DNA of 64,000 nt from Ascaris suum. Taxonomy: Eukaryota > Nematoda > Chromadorea > Rhabditida > Ascarididae. Shown here in pieces: positions 55,410 through 64,000 of the stretch. The stretch covers positions 1 through 64,000 of the forward strand of contig CM024178.1 in NCBI GenBank assembly GCA_013433145.1. Reading direction: 5' to 3'. Made by a program: the position numbers and the translations under genes. The stretch's first letter is position 1, and every line of letters begins with the position of its first letter. The notes under the pieces are model-generated. The model saw only the letters and a list, made by a program, of their open reading frames with translations. It was not told the DNA's origin and did not search any database.

Positions 55410-57296
55410 CTGAAAAATACTGCATTAATTACCAGATGCAACAGGTTCGTTACTGCAAACATCTCTCTGACGAACAGGTGCCATGATAAACTCCTGAATC
55501 GGCTCGCGCAATCCGATGGAGCTCACTGGGGATCAACAAAACTAGAGGTTTTTCCGCTCTACGAGATGTTAACTAATAACAGTTTTGTTTACCGAGACTG
55601 AAAAAATACGAAATGGTAGTTATGACAAAACGACCTATCATTGAACTCAGCTACGCGTTCATACTCCCCTCTCTCATGAACCACTCGCAAGCCATGCATG
55701 ACTAGTTTCTGAACGACCTTGACCTGTGCTTGTTGTTCTCGGTCATGGTAGGAACACCTCATCCTTAGTAAAATAAGTGTTGAAATACAGCCCTGCGTAC
55801 TTTCGAAACTTGAAATCTCCTGCAGCACTCATATGTCATGAGATGGAATAACAATGCTGAGAAGCTTTGGTGAAGTAGTGATGAGAGGTAAGACTCGAAT
55901 CCACACAAAGGCTGATTTCTTACTAGGGATCCCACTTTCACTGCTGCATCACCGGTCTCAAACAATGGGTCGAGGTTCGTTTCTGACAGTCACCTTGATG
56001 TAACGTGTCTTCTCACGACAGTGTTTTTTTAACTTTAACCTCAAGAACTTCTTTCCAAAGCACAAATAAATTACTTCCAAAAAAAGTGTTCATTTTTAGT
56101 TGCACTAATTTCTCTTGCGCTGGAGAGCCGCTGCATAAGAGCGGTACATCACCGACGAACATAACTATTTTCCATTCGTATTGTGGAGGCACAATGTGCA
56201 AAAAACCTGTGGTTAAGAATACAGATCCCTGTGGTGAGCCAAATTTGATACAACATTCACTAGCAGTTTCGTTCCTGGTGACCTTTTTAACACAAACAGC
56301 TTTCTAACATATTTACTACCGTACCTCTTTGACTTTGCCGTCAGCAGCTTTTAGCAAAAGAAGGACAGCCTTTAACGCACCAATAATTTATTTGAGTATC
56401 GAGTTAAGGTACATAGCAGCTGAACATCCTCAAAGATTCGAGAATTCGCTTACATATTTCAGCGGGGCGCTATGTATGCAAGGGTGATTGCAGTATGCGT
56501 GCTGTATCATGTTCTCAAGTGTTTGGAAGTCGTGGCTCTATGTTCTCAAGAAACAAGGAACTCCTCGGATATCCTTAACATCCCAGTCCAGATTTTATTG
56601 AAACCTGATCTCATACAAGTCATCTTTCATAGAAGACTTTCAGAAATATCGTTGTCGTTTTAATGCCCTCAGCGCGCCGCACTACCGTATGTCACGAAGT
56701 AAATTGCCGTATGTCACGAAGAGGATTCCTACAACATCATCCCTTGATGCCAGCACAGGACTCGTTACATTCGTTTGTAGACGCTACGTGGCTGCTTTCT
56801 TTTTCTCCCGTTCCATAGGACAAATTTAAAACACATTAGGCTTCCAAGCGATGACCCCCTGTTTCAAACATATGCTCAAGGACGGAATCACTATATACTC
56901 TGATCAAGCTTATAACGAAATTGTACAGCCTCATGAAATCCTTCGGTTCCTCACCACTTAGCTCGATCTAAGATAATTTCCCCACTGTGATGCATTCCTC
57001 CACCCATCATACAGTCTCAGAAATTTGTGGTCTTCATTATTGGTGCGTAAACGGAATCAAAATCTCATTCATCGTTCGAGCGAAAATAGTGAGCGCTCCA
57101 TTTACACCACCGAAGCTATCTAAAGAACCGGAAAAGAAAAACAGGCCGGTCACAAGCACAAAGAACGCCGCAATGCTAGATTTTTCCATTTCCGGGTTAT
57201 AAAATAGCTCTGAGCCTTCCGGGGAGTCTTCCTGCTTTACTTGTAAAGATCTATGCAGTCGAGACGCCAGAAAGACGAAGAGTGAATACATTAGTT
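55410..57296. other. Interval with no recognised gene
   Basis: About 1.9 kb upstream of the CTLH exon on the minus strand, where LisH and SPRY exons would be expected. I see no SPRY motif (for example Y-G-Y-x-G-D-D-G) on the minus strand. It contains a 15-bp direct repeat CCGTATGTCACGAAG at 56685-56699 and 56707-56721. Short ORFs lack motifs. Confidence 0.45.
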
Positions 57297-57317
57297 ATAT
57301 ATATATATTATATATAT

Positions 57318-57359
<42 letters not shown>

Positions 57360-57364
57360 TATAA
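57297..57364. repeat. (AT)n microsatellite in the right flank
   Basis: Alternating AT with interruptions (TATTATAT, TAATAT, TAGATATAAATATC). Same class as the tract inside the array units, but its flanks (ACATTAGTT and CTTAACACAATT) are unrelated. Confidence 0.9.
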
Positions 57365-57786
57365 ATATCTTAACACAATTTTCCAACTGCGCAAAGCATG
57401 TTAGTGCCAACCTATGGATGCCTGCAAAGCATAATAACAAACCTAACCGCAATCTGCTCATAATTCGATCTCCTTGCCATAACTGCACTATTCAGTTTTT
57501 GGAATTGTAGATTCTCACTATAAAGTGGCATTAGCCTAAGTCCGCATGTGGTAGTTACAAATCATTCTGCATTCACTGTATTAATTACAAATCCACTGTA
57601 TTAAACAGGGCAACGAACTAACAATATTCAACCTCAGCTCAATACCGCAAAGAAATCGACACTGTGAAAAAACGAGGTCACAAACGTACCCCTGCGATTT
57701 TCCATTGACTCAGCCGACTCCCTTGTGTGGAACTCACTCGGTTGCGACTTGTGCTGCGTGCTTTATAGAACGCGTTCAATGATCGA

Positions 57787-57820
57787 CTATAGCCCTCGTG
57801 GGCTAACCACGCAGCTATAG
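57787..57820. repeat. 34-bp imperfect inverted repeat (hairpin)
   Basis: CTATAGC at 57787-57793 pairs with GCTATAG at 57814-57820. Inside it, CGTGG (57797-57801) pairs with CCACG (57807-57811) around a GCTAA loop. Twelve base pairs in all, with a small internal loop. On the minus strand TAGCTGCGTGGTTAGC resembles a tRNA D-arm / A-box, which raises the possibility of a tRNA-derived element, but no B-box was found in the right place. Confidence 0.55.
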
Positions 57821-59701
57821 CACTGTAATTTTGGATGGTTTATAACTTTCATGCATCACGTAAAAAGAATAGGAACCAAAAAATGCTGAAGTATAAAGCT
57901 GCTTTCATCACTTACAAAGAGCACAGGCTTAAAGCTAAGCTGGTCACTAAGCTAATGAAAAGAAAAGAAAAAGCCTTCCCGCTGAACAGAGTATGTTTTA
58001 AACGCGAAAATGGAAGACGTAAACTAAAACGAAGGTGTTCAGCAGTGAAAGAAAAAGGAGGATTCGCCCACAATAAAGGTTAAAAAGCTCACAATGCAAC
58101 AGTTACAAAGCATCCCAGAATCAAAAACAGTTATGGACTCTCATAACCAATTAATCGGCAGCTATTAAATCAGAGAAGCCCTCTCCTTCTCCACGTATTA
58201 TAATAGAAGATATCGCCAGGAGTTCCTAGTGCATTTTTCTGCCAACTCATTTCTATATTTTATGTAATCCGAAATATTATGGAAAGCTCAGTTGAATGGT
58301 TTCTCTCGTCCTCCCGAAACACAACATTTCGTGAAACACAAATTACAAGTATTTGGGTTACAGATGGCAGTTTGCTTGTCTATCACTTGCTTACGTGAAT
58401 ATTTTAGCAAAACTCAGTATATAAAAATGGATTGCAGAGTAGGGTTCCCACGAATGCAAACGCTTCGATAGCGCCGGCAGAAAAAAAAGAAACTTGTGTT
58501 CCATCGAGGATAAAGGACTTTTTCTTTCTATTTCAGAATATGACGCTGGCTTCTAAAGTGAAGTCCACATCCCTGCAAATTGCTAGATTTTCTCACAACT
58601 TCAGGGAAATTTTAGGGCAATCTCTGAAACTAACATTCATGAAAAGTAATAACTTCCAGCGGCCTAATGAATTCTCCCGAAGGTGGACGCTCACAGAAAA
58701 CTTCAGTGGGGAAATTGGAGATAATAAACTAGCTGGAGATTTTTCTTGGAGAATTCGAGCAACTGAATGTCTGAAGGAATTTCTTAATGAAGATTTCAGC
58801 GCTTCTGTAATTCAGTAGAAATTACGTGCAGCAACAACGAAGCCGAACTTGACAAGATCAATTTTCGACGTAGTAACAGAATTCACTTCCACTTCAACTA
58901 ACACGCTTACCTGAACTAAAATTTAAAGGGAAAATTTCGTTCTTCAACGCTGTATTGCTTTTTTTGAAGAATTTACTGCGAAATGAAACCCCAGAAGAGT
59001 TCCACAGCAAAAGGAACAAATGACTGCTCGATTAGAATGCGTATTAGATTCGGGAAGGAATGCTGAAGTCGTTTTGTGTAGACAAGGATAACGCTTGCCT
59101 CAACTATCTCAGAAGTCCGATGTATAACACCACTGAAGTGTCCAAGTAAACTGACAGCTGGCTAATGTAATCAATATACTTTACGTACTAGTCCAACGCA
59201 TACATTAGTTAACAGAGCAAAACGGGTTGAGGAGTTTTCTGCAGAGTCCGACATCAAAATTCTTCTTTTGCGTTTTAATTTAAACGCAATTAGTGAATGC
59301 ACAAAGAAACCGCCGTCCAGGTATATGTTCGCAAATGTAATTAGGTGTATTTGTTGTGTGTGATTAGAGACAGTAGATGTGCTTTAAAAAAACAAATGTT
59401 GATAGAACGTGCGTCAGTGAATTCAAAAAACTTGAAGGGGAGAGTAGACACGCTGACCTGACATGTCTAGGGGATATGCGGAAATCAAAAGGTCCTCGAA
59501 GCTGATTTAAAGTTTAAACAAAAACTGAATTTCGATACCAATTTGCACATCGCTATTCCCTCAATACTTCCATGCTCAGTTACCATTTTCTTTTCTACGA
59601 ATATGAAAATTCCGAAGCACTTAAGTCCGCCTTTATAACAGCTTGGTAAAAAAGCCCCTGTAACCTTTTCAATCAAACAGTCCATCACCTTCAAAAATTC
59701 C
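57821..59701. other. Interval with unassigned small ORFs
   Basis: Contains a Lys/Arg-rich plus-strand frame (57835-58083, starting MVYNFHASRKKNRNQKMLKY) and a frame open at 58432-58818 with an ATG for MTLASKVKSTSLQIARFSHN. Neither has a motif I recognise nor convincing splice sites, so I make no gene call. Otherwise AT-rich, featureless sequence. Confidence 0.35.
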
Positions 59702-60094
59702 ATGAATTTATCTCTCGTGAGATTCACATTTGTGGATTTCAACAATAAAGAGCATGTGAAATATTATAAAATTATGGCGAAAACCTACGTAATGATTTCT
59801 AACGACGGGTTTCTACCTGCACATTTCATCGGAAATGATGAAGTTGAGATGAAATGCAAGCACTTAAATATCAGAAACGATATGGCAAGCACTGCAACTC
59901 AAAAAATAAAAATAAAAACGCATAACACCAACCGCATACACATTAAAAGGCGGATATGCAAAGAAGGCAGCTATATATACGACCACTTGAGAAGTGTAAA
60001 AATCCACTCACTGGTTCATCCAGCTCGTTTTCGCTTGTGGCAGTTCCACTCGATAAACGCAATCGTATGTGTAAGCAATGGCCCCTTAAAATAG
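59702..60094 (+). other. 130-codon ATG frame, unknown
   Basis: Longest ATG-initiated frame of the right flank: MNLSLVRFTFVDFNNKEHVK, continuing with TYVMISNDGFLPAHFIGNDE and K-C-K-H-L-N-I-R-N-D. The first half has mixed, protein-like composition; the second half is Lys/Ile/His-rich and looks like translated AT-rich noise. No signal peptide, membrane segment or family motif. It may contain part of an exon. An overlapping minus-strand frame (59485-59745) is equally plain. Confidence 0.2.
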
Positions 60095-60164
60095 ACTATC
60101 TAAGTCATACAACTACATCAGGAATAACAATTACAGTAGTTAACTCCTACTGCATGCTCACGGT

Positions 60165-60365
60165 TAAGGCCCTGAAAATTTTTTTTGTTGTAAGGAAAAA
60201 CAAATGCCCTTACCATAGGCTTACTATCCGCTGCGAGTGTCTGCTCCAACTTTCGCGAATCATGAGGGTAGGTAGAAACCCGTCGTTGTAAGGCCCTGAA
60301 AAACAAACGCCCTTCCTTACCATAGGCCCTACCCACAAAAGGACTTACTATCCGCTGCGAGTTTT
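60165..60365. repeat. Local imperfect direct duplication, two copies of ~76 bp
   Basis: Copy A (60165-60240) and copy B (60289-60365) both start TAAGGCCCTGAAAA, carry CTTACCATAGG in the middle and end CTTACTATCCGCTGCGAG. They differ by small insertions (a T-run in A; CCTACCCACAAAAGGA in B). The end of copy A runs into the 36-bp dispersed repeat at 60237-60272. Confidence 0.7.
60237..60272. repeat. 36-bp dispersed repeat, copy 1
   Basis: GTGTCTGCTCCAACTTTCGC followed by GAATCATGAGGGTAGG, identical to 61295-61330 about 1.06 kb away in the same orientation. Sequence on either side differs. Probably pieces of an interspersed repeat family. Confidence 0.75.
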
Positions 60366-61294
60366 AGAAACGCTGAAACTCCCCTACATATAAAAATCCA
60401 AATAAACGTAATATCCATCTAAACAGAGTGAAAAGAAGAAGAACAAAGCGATGAAAAACGTATGCGTTTCTCCCAGCATATATCTCCTCATCAAAAACCG
60501 TCAAAAAAAGAACCCCTGGTCTCTCACGTCAACTCAATTAAATGCGGCATCCATTTGTCACAAAGAGAGGATAAACATGGCATTCAAGTGATCATATCCT
60601 ATCTACTCGAATACAAGCTCCACATTCAGCATGAGTCTGTATTAGGATAGGACATCAGAAAAAAGTAGGAGCTTCTATCCAACACAGCCCTCCCCTAGGA
60701 AGAACGCAATATTCAAGAAACCTTCCAAGTAATCCCCTAAAAATGTTAAGATCTCATACAGCTAAGCAAGATAAATCTTTTAAGTAAGCGGGATAAGATT
60801 TCTCCTGTGCAACCTATAAACTTAGGCAGAAAAATTACGGCCGAGCTTACTCCTCCCACCATTTCTTGAGAACGCAGTGGTGGCATGAAGCCGCAATCAG
60901 AATTTCGGTCGTGGCTGCGATCGGGTAGAAAGAACATCGAGAAGGAAAACTGAGTAAGAAATAAGACAAAAAATGCTTTTTCCCCAGAGGCTCTTTTCAT
61001 CTTCCGATCGTCAGCTGAGGTATCTAATGGGTCCGGATATGGGAGAAGAAAATTAGCAGTAAAATGAGAAAAAGTTTAAAAATATCGACCTCTTTCTCAA
61101 CAAAGCTTTTTTTGAACTTGGATTCATTCTGTCAGCACATCCCAAAAAAGCCCTCTGGCGTGATTGAAAAACTACAGTCTATACATACTTATACTTATCA
61201 AGTAAAAAACCTAGAAAAGTATGCGCGTCTTCTCCTCCGCCCCCGAAAAATCACCACAAGAACAAGTCGCGCTGGCCACTCCCTCTTTTTCGAG

Positions 61295-61330
61295 GTGTCT
61301 GCTCCAACTTTCGCGAATCATGAGGGTAGG
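61295..61330. repeat. 36-bp dispersed repeat, copy 2
   Basis: Exact copy of 60237-60272. It is preceded by TTTTTCGAG and followed by CGAGGAGCGAGGGC, neither of which matches the flanks of the first copy apart from a shared GAG. Confidence 0.75.
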
Positions 61331-64000
61331 CGAGGAGCGAGGGCAATGATATATAAAATTTTCAAACAAAATCCAAGGGAGAAATAGCAGAAGCAAACCC
61401 TTTACGAAACCTCACTTAAAAACTTAGTCGAGTAAGTCTACCTATGCTTAAAAATGGTCAATATTTAATTTAGTACACATGTAGCAAATAGAAAATAGTC
61501 ATTCTTTATGAGCAGTGCATAAAAAACACTTTGACTTTATGCACTTATTATCCTTGATTCGTTTGCTGTGCATAACGTTTTTCTCCCGCTAATAAAATAT
61601 TTTCCTCATATGCAACATGTATCGTGAAAAGCAGTTTTTAATTAGGCCTGTTCACTGCTTACGCTGAATCTTCGACATACGGATGCTATAAAATGCAACA
61701 AATGCTGTGAATGAGCACAATGGTAATGCTTCAAGGGTTGTTTATAAATAAACTGAGTCATATGAGCTTGTTTATTAGTCTGGGTCTATCATATCTTACA
61801 AAAGCGCTAAGAAAGCGAAACGACCCCGAGTTTACTAGTCCGCGATTGAGCAGCATCCTATATGCTGTATTAAGACCAGAAAATGTAGCTATCAGTTACA
61901 GCGGCGGGAATGAAGTGGTAGTGGCGCACTGATCAAGAACACTTGAAAGGAACTATGAGGTCGCACATGCAATACGAGAGAAATTTTCACAGGAATTTCA
62001 GAGGAGACAGTGAACAACATCATCTAGTCTAGTCGTGCTTCCATATACCGTGCAGAAGAAAAATATTCGGCATGCGACTTGGAGAACAGTACGCAGAGAG
62101 CCATTGGATTACTCTTTTAACAGATGAGTAGTGCCTGTCCCCCTTCCTTTTACAATTTTTCACCTATTTTGTCTGTTTTTTTCCCTCCTTTTCACATTAA
62201 CTTTCAGCGAAAGGTTCCTCCTTTTGGGAATTTGGACGCATATTATGCTCCCCATTCCCAATACAGGCGCGGTGGGTGGAGAGAGAAAAGCCTGGGGAGG
62301 AGGTAGCTCGCGTACCGCCATAAGTGGAAACGAAAAAATCCATAGAAGAGCAAATGAAACATACCTGAATATCTTGCTCGATGTCGTAAATAAAAGGTTT
62401 CTGGCCGAGGTTCGTTTCAAAAATTTCTCCGTGCTTCTGGAAGTCCGATCATGGGATATAAGTCAATAACACTGGCTAGTCCATTGATAGCCGTATCTTA
62501 AAAACATTTAGCCCGTTTGCAATACTCGTTCTTTAACCGTCCTTTGAGCAAATCTCACACAACACCTACTTCGTGTACACCCAACTTCAGCGAAAAAATT
62601 TCCCACTCGACGACGAAATTAGTAGCCGAAAATCTGCAGTGTAACGAAGGGCACCCACCCATATTGGCACAGAAACATACATCTGACCAGATCAGAAAAC
62701 TTTGAAGGAGGAAAGAAAGGAAAAAAGAAACATGATTGTCTTCATAAGCATCCTCCCACACGCTCAAAATGAACGTCTTACTCATTCATATTATCTTTCC
62801 CCTTAGAGCTTATTTATGGAGGAAAACAACAAAAATTCGAACGTCACCTGCAATGTCGTCCAAATAAACTATGCACCATTGTCTGCATTAGAACAAGAGT
62901 TTTTAGTAAACACAGCGCTTCATTATTCTCTCTGAGAGTGAGCAACAACTGATCCACCATAGCATTGCACCCACTTAGCAAGAGGCCTTATTGGAAAGCA
63001 AACAACCAAGCTAGAAAACGAACGAAGAGACCTTCCCGGAGAAAAAAGAAAACTTGTTGTGTTCCCTCGAATATAAACTCCTTAGCTTCTCCCAAGTGCA
63101 TACCTTCTTCGCAGTACAGTAGCAAACTGTCTGCTTCTATATAACTCAGTCGCGCATTTGCCACAATGGGGCATTCGACTTTAAAGCAAAGAAAAACCGT
63201 TCAGCTTTACAGGTACGAAGAAAAGTTTACAAAGTTTTACGTGCTACTTTCCCAAAAAGAAAAGTTTACAGAGGTTTCTAAAAACCGTTCAACTCAGTGG
63301 AGCAACGGTCGTAAGCAAAAAAACAGTGCAAGAAATAGCACGAAGTCTAGATCTGCACTCGAACTCCTAATTTCATAAATTTGATGCCCTCCCACTCATA
63401 AGGCAAACGCTACTTCGTCACGCTGCTTTTTAAAGATAGCGCAAGCGTTAATGCCATTTACAACATTAAACGGCGGCGGTAAATGCGTATTACTCACCCA
63501 AGTTTACTCCATTTTTCGTGAGAAAATAGATTTCGAAACAAAATTGATCCCACATCCAACCGTGTCGTTCGACGAGAATGTTCGTCCATACGAACTGCCG
63601 CTACCAGACGAGCAAAAAAATTACCATCATCCACCATGATAACCATAAGAGCACTTGTCCCATCCTAAATTAAAATTTGGTGAAACACTTATTACGACAG
63701 CAAAACAAGAACAACTATTTGAAAAAAAAAGGTGGCAGAATCGAGCACATTTAATTCCTAAGCTTCTGGCAAAGTTCACGTAAATTACTAGTAATTGTTG
63801 CATGCAATATATTCCTGCAGCGCATCAATTATAATCAAACTACATCACAATGCAGTGGTGTGCACCTACTGGATTAATATCAAAAACTTCGGCCCTTGAG
63901 ATGTGAATCATCACTCCCGAATTTAAGTGTGCCGAGCGCAATGGAGTCCTAGTTATTTCTTAACATCATAAAAACTCCGAAATATACTATACTGTCTAAT
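61331..64000. other. Right end of window, no recognised gene
   Basis: AT-rich DNA with scattered ORFs of 60-112 codons on both strands (for example 62131-62469 +, 62160-62420 -, 63166-63378 +). None shows a domain motif, and splice sites of nematode type occur often enough by chance that I cannot assemble an exon chain. No RNA gene or mobile-element protein seen. Confidence 0.45.

Noticed and set aside
55589..55828. Minus-strand frame (VVQKLVMHGLRVVHERGEY) considered as the LisH exon of the RanBP9/10-like gene
   Set aside because: Similarity to LisH is weak and its donor leaves phase 2, while the CTLH exon needs phase 1.
57835..58083. 82-codon Lys/Arg-rich plus-strand ORF
   Set aside because: Basic composition from A-rich DNA, no motif and no supporting splice or promoter signal.

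Overview
The window looks like eukaryotic nuclear DNA, most likely from a nematode. It is AT-rich, gene-sparse and full of microsatellites. The protein-coding pieces I recognise are split by introns whose acceptors are short and U-rich, ending in TTTAG, TTTCCAG, ATTTCAG or TTTTTCAG, and whose donors are GTATGT, GTATGA or GTAAGT. The nematode placement is inferred from that splice-site style; no rRNA, mitochondrial or other taxonomic marker is present.

Layout. (1) 1-2298, left flank: two blocks of a degenerate ACTAATAATAAA minisatellite enclose about 1.25 kb of non-repetitive DNA. (2) 2299-48483: a head-to-tail tandem array of a roughly 3.77-kb unit, with 12 complete copies and a 13th cut short in a TA tract. 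(3) 48484-64000, right flank: single-copy DNA carrying minus-strand exons of a RanBP9/RanBP10-like protein, then intergenic or intronic DNA with microsatellites, a hairpin and small local duplications.

The array unit is not anonymous satellite. On the minus strand, each of the 12 complete units has three exons (89, 44 and 109 bp) that splice in frame. They encode the middle of tRNA-dihydrouridine synthase 2 (DUS2), including the N-M-G-C-P motif with the catalytic cysteine. A fourth, weaker exon may follow. No exon for the N-terminal FMN-binding A-P-M-V-R region or for the C-terminal half was found, so each unit is an amplified gene fragment. The DUS2 exons are followed, still on the minus strand, by a variable (AT)n tract and a coiled-coil-like reading frame with the same frame break in all copies where it was checked. 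Seven units (2, 3, 5, 6, 7, 9, 10) keep all three DUS2 exons intact. Five units (1, 4, 8, 11, 12) carry single-base indels in one or two of them.

The array meets the RanBP9/10-like gene fragment on its right. CTLH-type, pre-CRA and CRA-type exons lie in order on the minus strand (about 55.4, 49.3 and 48.9 kb). No exon for the C-terminal end of the CRA region was found before the array begins at 48483. The left edge of the array lies in the minisatellite and the right edge in a TA tract, so both edges are in simple sequence. Most of the small ORFs in the window are translations of AT repeats or shadows of the recurring unit.
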